DNA of 64,000 nt, from NCBI RefSeq assembly GCF_042434095.1, contig NZ_JBHLUE010000002.1, forward strand, positions 496,001-560,000, given 5' to 3'. The translations under genes were made by a program, and so were the position numbers. Source of the stretch: KBS50 sp042434095 (GTDB lineage: Bacteria > Actinomycetota > Actinomycetes > Mycobacteriales > Micromonosporaceae). This document shows positions 1 to 9,022 of this stretch, in pieces. How positions within the stretch are numbered: position 1 is the stretch's first letter; each line of letters opens with the position of its first letter. A model generated the notes under the pieces. It worked only from the letters and a program-made list of their open reading frames with translations. It had not been told where the DNA came from and did no database searches.

Positions 1-1
1 C

Positions 2-2452
2 GGCGGCATCGTCCGGGACATCCTCGCGATGGGCGCCCGCCCGGTGGCCGTGATGGACGCGTTGCGGTTCGGCGCGGCCGACCATCCGGACACCGCCCGG
101 GTGCTGCCCGGCGTGGTGGCCGGGGTTGGCGGCTACGGCAACTGCCTCGGCCTGCCGAACATCGGCGGCGAGGTCGTGTTCGACGACTGCTACCAGGGCA
201 ACCCGCTGGTCAACGCGCTCTGCCTGGGTGTGCTGCCGGTCGACCGGCTGCAGAACAAGGCCGCGGCCGGGGTGGGCAACGTCGTGGTGCTGATGGGCGC
301 CAAGACCGGCCGGGACGGCATCGGCGGGGTCTCCGTGCTGGCCAGCGCCACCTTCGAGGAGGGCGGCGAGGGCCGCCGTCCGTCGGTCCAGGTGGGCGAC
401 CCGTTCATGGAGAAGCTGCTGATCGAGGCCTGCCTGGAGCTGTACGACGCGCAGCTCGTCGTCGGCATCCAGGACCTCGGCGGTGCCGGCCTGACCTGCG
501 CGCTCACCGAGACCGCCGCCGCGGCCGGCACCGGTATGCGGGTCGTGCTGGACCGCGTGCCGCTGCGGGAACCCTCCATGCTGCCGCACGAGATCCTGGC
601 CAGCGAGTCCCAGGAGCGGATGCTGCTGATCGTCGCCCCGGAAAAGTTGGAAGCGGTGCTCAAGACCGCGGCCAAGTGGGGCGTACCGGCGACCGCCATC
701 GGCGAGGTCACGCCGGCGGCCGAGGACGGCACCCCGGGCCGGCTCCTGATCACCTGGCGCGACCGGGCGGTCGTGGACGTGCCGCCGGCCACCCTGGTCG
801 ACGACGGCCCGGTGTACGCCCGCCCGCTGCGCGAGCCGGCCGACCGCATCCTCTTCGACGCCGACCGCGCCGAGACGCTGCCCCGGCCGAACACGCCCGA
901 GGCGCTGCGGGAGACCGTGCTGCGGATGATCACCGCGCCCAACCTGTGCGACAAGACCTGGGTCACCGAGCAGTACGACCGGTACGTCCTCGGCAACACG
1001 GTGCTGGCCCAGCCGGAGGACGCGGGCGTCATCCGGATCGACGAGCAGTCCGGGCTGGGCGTGGCCCTTTCCCTCGACGGGAACGGCCGGTACACCCGCC
1101 TCGATCCCTACTCGGGGGCCAAGCTCGCGCTCGCCGAGGCGTACCGGAACGTGGCCGTGACGGGCGCCCGGCCGCTCGCCGTGACGAACTGCCTCAACTT
1201 CGGCTCGCCGGAGGACCCGGCGGTGATGTGGCAGTTCGCCGAGGCGGTCCGCGGGCTCGCCGACGGCTGCGCCGAGTTGGGCATTCCGGTGACCGGCGGC
1301 AACGTCAGCTTCTACAACTCGACCGGAGCGGCCGCGATCCATCCGACGCCGGTGGTCGGCGTGCTCGGGGTGATCGACGACGTCGCCGATCGGGTGCGGA
1401 TGGGCTTCGTCCGGACCGAGCACCTCGGTGACGAGCTGATCTTCCTGCTCGGTGAGACCCGGGCCGAGCTTTCCGGCTCCGAGTGGGCCTCGGTGGTGCA
1501 CGGGCACCTCGGCGGTCCGCCGCCCGAGGTCGACCTGGCGCGCGAGCGGGCCCTCGCCGAGCTGCTGGCCGAGGCCAACCGGGTGGGGCACCTGCGCACC
1601 GCCCACGACCTCTCCGACGGCGGCCTTTCACAGGCCCTGATCGAGTCCTGCCTGCGGTACGGCGTCGGCGCCCGCATCGCGCTGCCGGCCGAGTTCACCG
1701 ACGGCACAATGCCGTTCGTCTACCTGTTCAGCGAGTCCACCGGACGGGTGCTGGTCACCGTGCCGCGCGGCCAGGACAAGGCCTTCACCGCGCTGTGCGA
1801 CGAATTTGGGGTGCCGTGGACGGGGCTCGGGGTGACCGATCCGGCCGGCGGGGTGCTGGAGATCCGTGATCAGTTCCGGATCGGCCTGGACGAGCTGCGC
1901 GAGGCGTTCACCGGCACGCTGCCGATGCTGTTCGGTGGCGCGGCCGAGGCGCCGCGGCCGGCGGGCACGGTGCCGACCGAGATCGGCGTGGCCGAGTCGG
2001 CCGTGGCCGAGCCGGTCGAGACCGAGCCGGTCGTGGCCGAGCCGGTCGTGGCCGAGTCGGCCGCCGAGGCGGTCGTGGCCGAGTCGGCCGCCGAGCCGAC
2101 GTTGGTTGCCGAAGCCGCGCCGGCCCCCGAGTCGGCCAGCGTGGAGCGTGCGGCCGGGGACGCCCCGGTCAGGACCGAGCCGGCGGATGGCGCCACGGTC
2201 GAGCCCACGCCGCAGGTCGTGACCGAGCCCGCACCCGAGGCGGCAACGGCTCCGGCGGCCGAGTCGGCCGCCGAACCGGTCGGCGAGACCGCCGACACGT
2301 CCGGCACCGAGAACCGCGACGCCGCGGCTCGCCACCCCGCGGCTCGCCACCCCGACGGCCGTAGCCCCGAGGATCAGGGCTCCGAGGGTCGCAGCCCCGA
2401 GGGTCACGGCTCCGAGGGTCACGGCGGTCAGCCGCCGGCCGGGTCGAGGTGA
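2..2452 (+). CDS. purL: Phosphoribosylformylglycinamidine synthase II (PurL), 5' truncated, with long C-terminal extension
   Basis: This enzyme makes FGAM from FGAR, glutamine-derived ammonia and ATP in de novo purine synthesis. The reading frame is already open at base 2 and starts inside the conserved GGIVRDI segment, so roughly 100 N-terminal codons lie outside the window. The two-fold AIRS-type repeats are visible: MGARP and NIGGEVVFDDCYQGNP in the first half, and SGAKLALAEAYRN, NCLNFGSPEDP and TGGNVSFYN in the second. Homology appears to end near base 1940 (LPMLFGG). About 170 further codons are Ala/Glu/Val/Pro-rich with repeats of the VAEPV/VAESA type, then a Gly/His/Ser-rich end. Typical PurL lacks this tail. 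The stop overlaps the next start by 4 bp (GTGA), which suggests translational coupling. Confidence 0.95.
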   Translation, partial: GGIVRDILAMGARPVAVMDALRFGAADHPDTARVLPGVVAGVGGYGNCLGLPNIGGEVVFDDCYQGNPLVNALCLGVLPVDRLQNKAAAGVGNVVVLMGAKTGRDGIGGVSVLASATFEEGGEGRRPSVQVGDPFMEKLLIEACLELYDAQLVVGIQDLGGAGLTCALTETAAAAGTGMRVVLDRVPLREPSMLPHEILASESQERMLLIVAPEKLEAVLKTAAKWGVPATAIGEVTPAAEDGTPGRLLITWRDRAVVDVPPATLVDDGPVYARPLREPADRILFDADRAETLPRPNTPEALRETVLRMITAPNLCDKTWVTEQYDRYVLGNTVLAQPEDAGVIRIDEQSGLGVALSLDGNGRYTRLDPYSGAKLALAEAYRNVAVTGARPLAVTNCLNFGSPEDPAVMWQFAEAVRGLADGCAELGIPVTGGNVSFYNSTGAAAIHPTPVVGVLGVIDDVADRVRMGFVRTEHLGDELIFLLGETRAELSGSEWASVVHGHLGGPPPEVDLARERALAELLAEANRVGHLRTAHDLSDGGLSQALIESCLRYGVGARIALPAEFTDGTMPFVYLFSESTGRVLVTVPRGQDKAFTALCDEFGVPWTGLGVTDPAGGVLEIRDQFRIGLDELREAFTGTLPMLFGGAAEAPRPAGTVPTEIGVAESAVAEPVETEPVVAEPVVAESAAEAVVAESAAEPTLVAEAAPAPESASVERAAGDAPVRTEPADGATVEPTPQVVTEPAPEAATAPAAESAAEPVGETADTSGTENRDAAARHPAARHPDGRSPEDQGSEGRSPEGHGSEGHGGQPPAGSR

Positions 2453-3204
2453 CGCTTCCGGTCTTCGGGCAGCCGGGGACCGGCGTCCGGTTCGACTGGG
2501 GACTGTCGGGCGCGGCCGAGCTCGGCCGGGTCTGCGCGGTGCTGGTCGTTGTCGACGTTCTTTCCTTCACCACGTCGGTGGAGGTGGCGGTGAGCCGGGG
2601 GATGCGGGTCCACCCGTTCCCCTGGGGCGCTCAGGCCGCGGAATTCGCCGCCCGGATCGGCGCGGTGGCCGCGGTGGGCCGGGGCGCGGTCGACGAGCGG
2701 CATCCGTGGTCGCTCTCCCCGGCCGCGCTGCGCGTGGCACCGGTGGTGCCCGACCTGGTGCTGCCGTCACCCAACGGCTCCGCCATCTGCGCCGCCGCCA
2801 GTTCCACCGGGACGCCGCTGGTGACGGCCTGCCTCCGCAATGCGGCCGCCGTCGGTCGCTGGCTCCGGGCCGAGGGGTACGGCTCGGTCGACCGGCCGGT
2901 GGGGGTCGTGGCGGCGGGCGAGCGGTGGCCCGACGGCACGCTTCGACCCTGTGTGGAGGATCAGCTCGGCGCGGCGCTGGTGCTCGACGCCCTCGCCACC
3001 GCTCCGGGTGGACTGTCGATCGAGGCCGCGGTCGTGCTGACGGTCCTCGGTGGAATTCCCGACCTCGGGGCGGCCATCCGCGGCTGCGTGTCCGGACGGG
3101 AACTGATCGCGCGCGGCTTCGGCGAGGACGTCGAGCTCGCCGCCCGGACCGGTCTGTCGAGCACGGTTCCGGTGCTGCGCAACGGCGTACTCACCGCGGC
3201 CTGA
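2449..3204 (+). CDS. ComB-like 2-phosphosulfolactate phosphatase family protein
   Basis: The 251-residue product looks like the ComB family, which dephosphorylates 2-phosphosulfolactate in archaeal coenzyme M synthesis. Family-like segments are VVVDVLSFTT near the N-terminus, VLPSPNGSAICA near residue 105, ACLRNAAAV, and VAAGERWPDGTLRPCVEDQLGA around residue 150. The GTG start overlaps the purL stop by 4 bp, so it is probably in the same transcript. Actinobacteria do not make coenzyme M by the archaeal route, so the real substrate is uncertain and the family name is only a homology label. A tandem duplication begins at the last codons (see the repeat entry). Confidence 0.8.
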   Translation: MTLPVFGQPGTGVRFDWGLSGAAELGRVCAVLVVVDVLSFTTSVEVAVSRGMRVHPFPWGAQAAEFAARIGAVAAVGRGAVDERHPWSLSPAALRVAPVVPDLVLPSPNGSAICAAASSTGTPLVTACLRNAAAVGRWLRAEGYGSVDRPVGVVAAGERWPDGTLRPCVEDQLGAALVLDALATAPGGLSIEAAVVLTVLGGIPDLGAAIRGCVSGRELIARGFGEDVELAARTGLSSTVPVLRNGVLTAA

Positions 3205-3290
3205 CCGGCCGGACCGCAACGTCGTACCCCGCCGCGGCCTGACCGGCCGGACCGCAACGACGTAGTCACCGCGGCGACCGGCCGGACCGT
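3194..3290. repeat. Tandem duplication of the comB-like gene 3' end
   Basis: A 28-bp unit (CCGCGGCCTGACCGGCCGGA followed by CCGCAACG) occurs at 3194-3221 and again at 3232-3259. A third, incomplete copy lies near 3268-3290. The first copy contains the last codons and the TGA of the comB-like gene, so the later copies are duplicated gene ends. Confidence 0.8.
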
Positions 3291-3335
3291 CCCCGGGACG
3301 GCGGCGGGCGGGCCCCGGGACGGCTGCGGGCGGGA

Positions 3336-5384
3336 TCAGTCGTCGAGCCAGTCCACGGAACGACGCCCGGCCCGGTTGTCCTGCTGGTGGCCGCCGGCCT
3401 GGTGCTGGTCACCGTAGTAACCGTTGCCCTGCTGCTGGCCGCCGTTGTCGTAGCCGCCCTGCTCGCCGCCGTAGCCGCCGCGGTTGTCGTAGCCGCCACC
3501 CTGGGCGCCGTACTGGTCGTAGCCCTGGCCGCCGCCCTGCTGGCCATAGCCGTAACCGCCGCCGCCCTGCTGGGCGCCGTTGTCGCCGTAGCCGCCGTGC
3601 TGGGCGCCGTTGTCGTACCCGCCGCCCTGCTGGGCGCCGTTGTCGCCGTAGCCGCCGGGATATCCGGCGCCGTTGCCGCCGTACCCGCCGTCGTTGCCGG
3701 CGCGGTTGTCGTAGCCGGCGCCGTTGTCGCCGTATCCGTTGTTGCCGGCGTAGCCACCGGCGGGGTAAGAGCCCTGGTCGGCGCCGTACCGCTGGTCGTC
3801 GCCGCCCTGACCGGCCTGGCCATAGGCCGTGTTGTACGGATCGGCGGGCTGCTGCTGGCCGTAGCCGCCACCGTCGTACCGGCCGGTCGGCTCGCCGTAC
3901 CCGCCGCCGTAGCCCTGGTTTTGCTCGCCGTATCCGCCCGCGCCCGCGCCCGAGCCCGGGGCGTTGCCGTACCCGCCGGCGCCGGCGCCCGAACCTGGGG
4001 CGTTGCCGTACCCGGCGCCCGAGCCCGGTGCGTTGCCGTACCCGTTGCCGTTGCTGTTGCCGTAACCCTGGCTCTGGGCGGCGCCGTACCCGGCCGCCCC
4101 GGCGGCGCCGTAGCCGACCTGGGTGGGCGCGCTGTTGTCGGGGTAGCCGGCGCCGGCCCAGTCGTCGGCCTGGCGGCCGTAGCCGGGTTGCTGGCTGGGC
4201 AAGGGGGCGCCGTACGGGTCCGGGAACTCGTCGTCCACCAGCGGCCGGTTGTGCATCATGGTCGGTGCCTCGGCGAGCGCCGCGCCACCGGCCATGGTGG
4301 GGTCGGCGCCGGGCCGGTTCGCCACCCGGGTGGCGTCGCTCGCGCCGGCATAGCCGCCCCCCTGGGCCGGAGCCACCGGAGCCGACGGTCCGGACGCGCC
4401 CGTTCCCGGGCCGTCGTCGTCGCTCTCCTTGCGCCGCATCCAGAGCAGCACGATGGCGCCCACGCCCAGGGCCACCAGCAGGCCGCCGGCGATGATGAGC
4501 AGCCACTGGCCCATCCCGCCGCCCGACGAGGCCGGCTTGCTGGCGGTGTTCGCCGGTGGCGCCTCGGTCGGCGCGGCCTCGGTGGCCTCGTCCGTCGCCC
4601 CGTCGTCGCTCGGCAGGTCGGTCGGCGTCGCCTCGGCCGACGGCGTGGCGCTCGGGGTGGGCGCCGGAATGTTGAGCGAGAGCCGCTGGCCGCTGATGGA
4701 CTGGCCGGCCGCGGCGGTCAGCGACTTGGTGTCGGTGACGTCGTTCTTGCCGGCGCCGAGCTGGAGGGTGCCGGGGACGATCGGGTTGCCGGAGCTGCCG
4801 TTGAAGCAGAAATTGCCGTTGCCGTTCGAGATGGTGGAGTGGGTCTTCCCCTGGCCATCCTGCAGCTGCACCGTGGCGTTCGAGATCGCCGCGCCGGAGT
4901 TCCGGTTGACAACCTTGCCGCAGACCTGCTTGACCGTCTGCGGCTGGTCAGGCGGCGGTGCGGCCTTACCCTTCAGCCCGACCTGGATGCTCTGCGAACT
5001 CTGGCCGCCGCCGCCCTGTGAAACCGCGCGAATAGTGATGTTGGCCGACTGGTCAGAGGTACCCGCATTCGCGTACCGGAACGTAGCGGTGCGGTCGCCA
5101 CTGTCGGTGACCGCGGCGGCGCTACAGCCGTCCACACAAATCAGCCTGGGATTGCTGGATGCCACGGTGATGTCGGCGGGTCCGTCCTGGACCGGCTGGA
5201 ACTTGAGCGAGTAGCTGACCCGCACGGTCCCGCCCTCGTCCACCGAGTTTGGTGACGCCGAGACGTTGGTGATGTTGGGCGCGGCTGCCATCGCTGGTGT
5301 GGTGGGGACGGCGAGCAGGGCGCCGGTCACCAGCGCCACGACCACACCGGCCCGTTGGCTCCAGGCTCGTCGGTGTGTTGTCAC
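3336..5384 (-). CDS. Secreted/membrane-anchored protein with carboxypeptidase-regulatory-like ectodomain and Gly/Tyr/Gln-rich cytoplasmic tail
   Basis: I chose the GTG at 5384 because GGAAGG lies 8 bp upstream. It gives 682 residues beginning MTTHRRAW and then a clear signal peptide ending near AMAAAP. The ectodomain (about 35-280) has an Ig-like segment and a carboxypeptidase-regulatory-like segment (CGKVVNRNSGAAISNATVQL). A Ser/Thr/Pro/Ala-rich stalk follows, then one transmembrane helix at about 290-314 closed by RRK, which places the C-terminus inside the cell. The remaining roughly 370 residues are low complexity with repeated GYG, GYGNAPGSG, GYGDNGAQQGG and QQ units, ending in VDWLDD. 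I do not know its function. An adhesion or sensor role is only a guess. Confidence 0.8.
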   Translation of the reverse strand: MTTHRRAWSQRAGVVVALVTGALLAVPTTPAMAAAPNITNVSASPNSVDEGGTVRVSYSLKFQPVQDGPADITVASSNPRLICVDGCSAAAVTDSGDRTATFRYANAGTSDQSANITIRAVSQGGGGQSSQSIQVGLKGKAAPPPDQPQTVKQVCGKVVNRNSGAAISNATVQLQDGQGKTHSTISNGNGNFCFNGSSGNPIVPGTLQLGAGKNDVTDTKSLTAAAGQSISGQRLSLNIPAPTPSATPSAEATPTDLPSDDGATDEATEAAPTEAPPANTASKPASSGGGMGQWLLIIAGGLLVALGVGAIVLLWMRRKESDDDGPGTGASGPSAPVAPAQGGGYAGASDATRVANRPGADPTMAGGAALAEAPTMMHNRPLVDDEFPDPYGAPLPSQQPGYGRQADDWAGAGYPDNSAPTQVGYGAAGAAGYGAAQSQGYGNSNGNGYGNAPGSGAGYGNAPGSGAGAGGYGNAPGSGAGAGGYGEQNQGYGGGYGEPTGRYDGGGYGQQQPADPYNTAYGQAGQGGDDQRYGADQGSYPAGGYAGNNGYGDNGAGYDNRAGNDGGYGGNGAGYPGGYGDNGAQQGGGYDNGAQHGGYGDNGAQQGGGGYGYGQQGGGQGYDQYGAQGGGYDNRGGYGGEQGGYDNGGQQQGNGYYGDQHQAGGHQQDNRAGRRSVDWLDD

Positions 5385-5543
5385 GTCCACCGCCTTCCGC
5401 GTCCGGCCTCCCCGGCGCGGCTTGACCGCCTGGGAGTTACCGCCGTACGAATTACACCGTCGGCCACTATGCCTTGTGAAGCCGGATCGGCGCGACCCAG
5501 GGGCCACGGCGAACGTTCGCCGTCCGGGTCGTATCGTCCCGAC

Positions 5544-5921
5544 GTGTCCTCTCCGCACAGTACGTCCGCGCCGGTCCGGGCCGTGTTGGCGGCCCTCGAT
5601 GCCGGCGAGTCGCCCGAACGGACAATGCTGCGCGACGCGGTGCGCGTACTTCTCGCCGGATTGTCCGAGCGGGCACCCGGACGATCGGTGGAGGTACGTG
5701 TCCCACCATATGGGGCGGTGCAGGTCGTTGCGGGTCCGCGACACACCCGTGGCACCCCGCCCAACGTGGTCGAGACCGATCCGCTCACCTGGGTGCTGTT
5801 GGCCACCGGTCGGCTGGACTGGGCGGCGGGAGTAGGGGACGGCCGGATCAGGGCCAGTGGGATCAGGGCCGATCTGTCGGGTCTGCTCCCGATTTGGGAC
5901 GCGCCCGGGCCGGACCGCTGA
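5544..5921 (+). CDS. Sterol-carrier (SCP2-like) family protein
   Basis: The product has 125 residues from a GTG start at 5544. Upstream in-frame codons are antisense to the divergent gene and read as low-complexity Arg/Ser/Pro, so they were excluded. An alpha-helical start (APVRAVLAALDAGESP, then MLRDAVRVLLAGLSERAPG) is followed by the SCP2-like beta segment VEVRVPPYGAVQVV and by TDPLTWVLLATGRLDW, typical of the small actinobacterial sterol-carrier family near purF. I recall the same placement in mycobacteria. The ligand is unknown. Confidence 0.8.
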   Translation: MSSPHSTSAPVRAVLAALDAGESPERTMLRDAVRVLLAGLSERAPGRSVEVRVPPYGAVQVVAGPRHTRGTPPNVVETDPLTWVLLATGRLDWAAGVGDGRIRASGIRADLSGLLPIWDAPGPDR

Positions 5922-6103
5922 AGATGCCAGAAGTCAACGATGGTTGACCTTTCGATCGCGCAGCTCAGCCGGGTCGAGACATTGATCAGCCTCACCGTAT
6001 GCGGTCGGCGGCTGGCTCCCTGTTGTGGTGTCGTCTCGCGTACACTCTGGGGGCGACGGTAGTTCCCGGACCGATTCCCAGCAGCTCACAGAGGGAGCGT
6101 CAG

Positions 6104-7681
6104 GTGCCCCGAGGCGATGGCCGGCTGAACCACGACCTCGACCCCGAACGGCCCGGCCCGCAAGATGCCTGCGGAGTCTTCGGCGTCTGGGCCCCGGGCG
6201 AAGACGTGGCCAAGCTCACATACTTCGGCCTGTACGCCCTCCAGCACCGCGGCCAGGAAGCGGCCGGGATCGCGGTCAGCGACGGGTCGGGCGTGGTGGT
6301 CTTCAAGGACCTCGGTCTGGTCGCCCAGGTCTTCGACGAGCCGACCCTGGCGAGCCTGCGCGGACACCTGGCCATCGGCCACGCCCGCTACTCCACGACC
6401 GGCGGATCGACCTGGGAGAACGCGCAGCCGACCATCCGGGCCACCGAGGCCGGCACCACGATCGCGCTGGCGCACAACGGCAACCTGGTGAACACCGCCG
6501 AGCTGACCGGGCAGCTGGCCGAGCTGGGCGTCGACCTGGACGGCGCCACCTCCGACACGAGCCTGGTCACCGCGCTGCTGGCGAGCCGGCCCGGGATGTC
6601 GGTGGAGGCGGCCGCGCTGGACGTCCTGCCCCGGCTGCGGGGGGCGTTCAGCTTCGTCCTGATGGACGAGTCGACGCTGTACGCGGCCCGGGACCCGCAC
6701 GGCGTACGACCGCTGGTGCTGGGCCGGCTGGAGCACGGCTGGGTGGTGGCCAGCGAGACCGCCGCGCTGGACATCGTGGGCGCCAGCATGGTGCGCGAGG
6801 TCGAGCCGGGCGAGCTGCTGGCGATCGACGCCGACGGCCTGCGGTCGGTGCGGTTCGCCGCTCCCGAGCCGAAGGGCTGCCTCTTCGAGTACGTCTACAT
6901 CGCCCGACCCGACTCCACCATCGCCGGGCGGAACATCCACGCGGGCCGAGTGGCCATCGGTCGCCAGCTGGCCAAGGAGCACCCGGTGGAGGCCGACCTG
7001 GTGATCCCGGTGCCGGAGTCCGGAACGCCGGCCGCGATCGGCTACGCGGAGGCCTCGGGCATCACGTACGGGGCGGGGTTGATGAAGAACCCGTACGTCG
7101 GGCGCACCTTCATCCAACCCTCCCAGACGCTGCGACAACTCGGCATCCGGCTCAAGCTCAACCCCCTTCGGGAAAACGTCCGCGGCAAGCGGCTGGTCGT
7201 GGTGGACGACTCGATCGTGCGCGGCAACACCCAGCGGGCCATCGTGCGGATGCTGCGCGAGGCCGGCGCGGTGGAGGTGCACGTTCGGATCTCCTCGCCG
7301 CCGGTCAACTGGCCGTGCTTCTACGGCATCGACTTCGCCACCCGTGCCGAACTGTTGGCCAATGGGCTGGACAACGAGGGCATCCGGCGGTCGATCGGCG
7401 CCGATACGCTGGGCTACGTCTCCCTCACCGGGTTGATCTCGGCGACCGAGCAGCCGAAGACCCGGCTCTGCCGGGCATGTTTCGATGGCGAGTACCCGAT
7501 CGAGCTGCCGGCTGGCAACCTGATCGGCAAGCACCTGCTCGAAGGCGCGGCGCGGCGGCCAACCGGCCGGCCGGGCGCTGCCGGAGGGCCCGACCCCGCC
7601 GCCGGGACCGACCGTCCCGGGTCGGGGACGTTACCGCTCGTCGCCAGCCCCGGTGGGGCCGACGCACTGCACCGCCCATAG
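6104..7681 (+). CDS. purF: Amidophosphoribosyltransferase (PurF)
   Basis: PurF catalyses the first committed step of purine synthesis, PRPP plus glutamine to phosphoribosylamine. The GTG at 6104 is preceded by GAGGGAG. From it a 22-residue propeptide leads to Cys23 in QDACGVFGVW, the Ntn glutaminase nucleophile exposed after cleavage. The glutaminase half carries HARYSTTG and HNGNL. The PRTase half has VVVDDSIVRGNT (about residue 365). Cysteines in NWPCFYG and LCRACFDG fit the [4Fe-4S] ligands of the Bacillus-type enzyme. The product has 525 residues, including a short disordered Pro/Gly/Ala-rich C-terminal tail. The next gene, purM, starts 88 bp downstream on the same strand. Confidence 0.96.
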   Translation: MPRGDGRLNHDLDPERPGPQDACGVFGVWAPGEDVAKLTYFGLYALQHRGQEAAGIAVSDGSGVVVFKDLGLVAQVFDEPTLASLRGHLAIGHARYSTTGGSTWENAQPTIRATEAGTTIALAHNGNLVNTAELTGQLAELGVDLDGATSDTSLVTALLASRPGMSVEAAALDVLPRLRGAFSFVLMDESTLYAARDPHGVRPLVLGRLEHGWVVASETAALDIVGASMVREVEPGELLAIDADGLRSVRFAAPEPKGCLFEYVYIARPDSTIAGRNIHAGRVAIGRQLAKEHPVEADLVIPVPESGTPAAIGYAEASGITYGAGLMKNPYVGRTFIQPSQTLRQLGIRLKLNPLRENVRGKRLVVVDDSIVRGNTQRAIVRMLREAGAVEVHVRISSPPVNWPCFYGIDFATRAELLANGLDNEGIRRSIGADTLGYVSLTGLISATEQPKTRLCRACFDGEYPIELPAGNLIGKHLLEGAARRPTGRPGAAGGPDPAAGTDRPGSGTLPLVASPGGADALHRP

Positions 7682-7769
7682 CACCGGCCGGTGCCATCCA
7701 CCGGCAGTCAGCGCCGCCGGATGGTCTCCGTCGATCACGGATCCGGTCGGCCGCACAACGAAGGGAAAA

Positions 7770-8927
7770 ATGGTGACCCACGTGTCCGAGCGCAGCGGCG
7801 CAGCTGGCGGACCGACCGGCGGCTCGGGTGCCGACCGGCGACCCTGGACGGCCGGTGGCCGTGCCGGGCGGAAGCGGAGCGCGTCGTACGCCGAGGCCGG
7901 GGTCTCGATCGACGCCGGGGACCGGGCGGTGGAGCTGTTGAAGTCCAAGGTGCGGGGCACCCGCCGGCCGGAGGTGCTGGGTGACCTCGGTGGTTTTGCC
8001 GGGCTGTTCCGGCTCGATACGGCACGCTACAAGCACCCCATTCTCGCCTCCTCCACCGACGGCGTGGGGACCAAGCTGGTCATCGCGCAGCAGCTGAACA
8101 TCCACGACACGGTCGGCATCGACCTGGTCGCCATGGTGGTGGACGACCTGGTGGCGTGCGGCGCCGAGCCGCTGTTCCTGCTCGACTACATCGCCTGCGG
8201 CGAGGTCGTGCCCGACAAGGTCGCCGAGATCGGCGCCGGCATCGCCGACGGCTGCCGGTACGCCGGCTGCGCCCTGCTCGGCGGCGAGACCGCCGAACAC
8301 CCGGGGGTGCTGCGCCCGGACGAGTACGACGTGTCGGCCACCGGCGTCGGCGTGGTGGAGGAGAGCGAGCTGCTCGGTCCGGACCGCGTCGAGGTGGGCG
8401 ACGTGGTGATCGCCATGAAGTCCTCCGGGCTGCACTCCAACGGGTACTCCCTGGTCCGGCACGTGCTGCTGGGCGCCGGCCGGATGCGCCTGGACACGGT
8501 GGTGGACGACTTCGGCGGGCAGCGGACGCTCGGCGAGGAGCTGCTCACGCCCACCAAGATCTACGCGCAGGACTGCCTCAAGCTCATCACCGAGGCGGAG
8601 GTGCGGGCACTGGCGCACGTGACCGGCGGCGGCATCCCCGGCAACCTGGTGCGGATCCTGCCGGACACCGTCGACGCCGTGGTCAACCGCGCCACCTGGA
8701 AGCCCCAGCCGATCTTCGACCTCATCCAGGCGAAGGGTCGGATCGAGGACAGCGAGATGGAGTCGACCTTCAACATGGGCGTCGGCATGTTCGCGATCGT
8801 GTCGGCCGAGGATGCCGACCGGGCTCTGGCCACGCTTGCCGGCCGCGGCGTGGAGGCCTGGCAGGTCGGGGAGATCATCGAGGGCACCGGCCAGGTGCAG
8901 ATGATCGGCCAGCACACCCGCGGTTGA
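7770..8927 (+). CDS. purM: Phosphoribosylformylglycinamidine cyclo-ligase (PurM, AIR synthetase)
   Basis: PurM closes the imidazole ring, converting FGAM and ATP to AIR. The ATG at 7770 follows AAGGGA, and the overlapping GTG at 7773 is an equally close alternative. After about 40 disordered residues the family sequence begins with SYAEAGVSIDAGD. Expected segments include STDGVGTKL (ATP/substrate loop), VDDLVACGAEPLFLLDY, LLGGETAEHPG, KSSGLHSNGYSLVR and HVTGGGIPGNL. The length of 385 residues is slightly long because of the N-terminal extension. It is the second purine gene in the presumed purF-purM transcript. Confidence 0.96.
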   Translation: MVTHVSERSGAAGGPTGGSGADRRPWTAGGRAGRKRSASYAEAGVSIDAGDRAVELLKSKVRGTRRPEVLGDLGGFAGLFRLDTARYKHPILASSTDGVGTKLVIAQQLNIHDTVGIDLVAMVVDDLVACGAEPLFLLDYIACGEVVPDKVAEIGAGIADGCRYAGCALLGGETAEHPGVLRPDEYDVSATGVGVVEESELLGPDRVEVGDVVIAMKSSGLHSNGYSLVRHVLLGAGRMRLDTVVDDFGGQRTLGEELLTPTKIYAQDCLKLITEAEVRALAHVTGGGIPGNLVRILPDTVDAVVNRATWKPQPIFDLIQAKGRIEDSEMESTFNMGVGMFAIVSAEDADRALATLAGRGVEAWQVGEIIEGTGQVQMIGQHTRG

Positions 8928-9022
8928 TCACGCTCCGCACATCCTACGTCTACCTGATGGGCCTTCACCCGACCGGCCATGGCCCCTAGCCTGGTAGCAC
9001 GTCAGGGGCGGGGGAGGTGTGA

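Noticed and set aside
3387..5021. 544-codon open frame on the plus strand opposite the Gly/Tyr/Gln-rich protein gene
   Set aside because: Hydrophobic Ala/Val/Leu low-complexity sequence generated by the complement of GGY/TAC-rich repeats. The minus-strand frame has a signal peptide, a membrane helix and a proper start.
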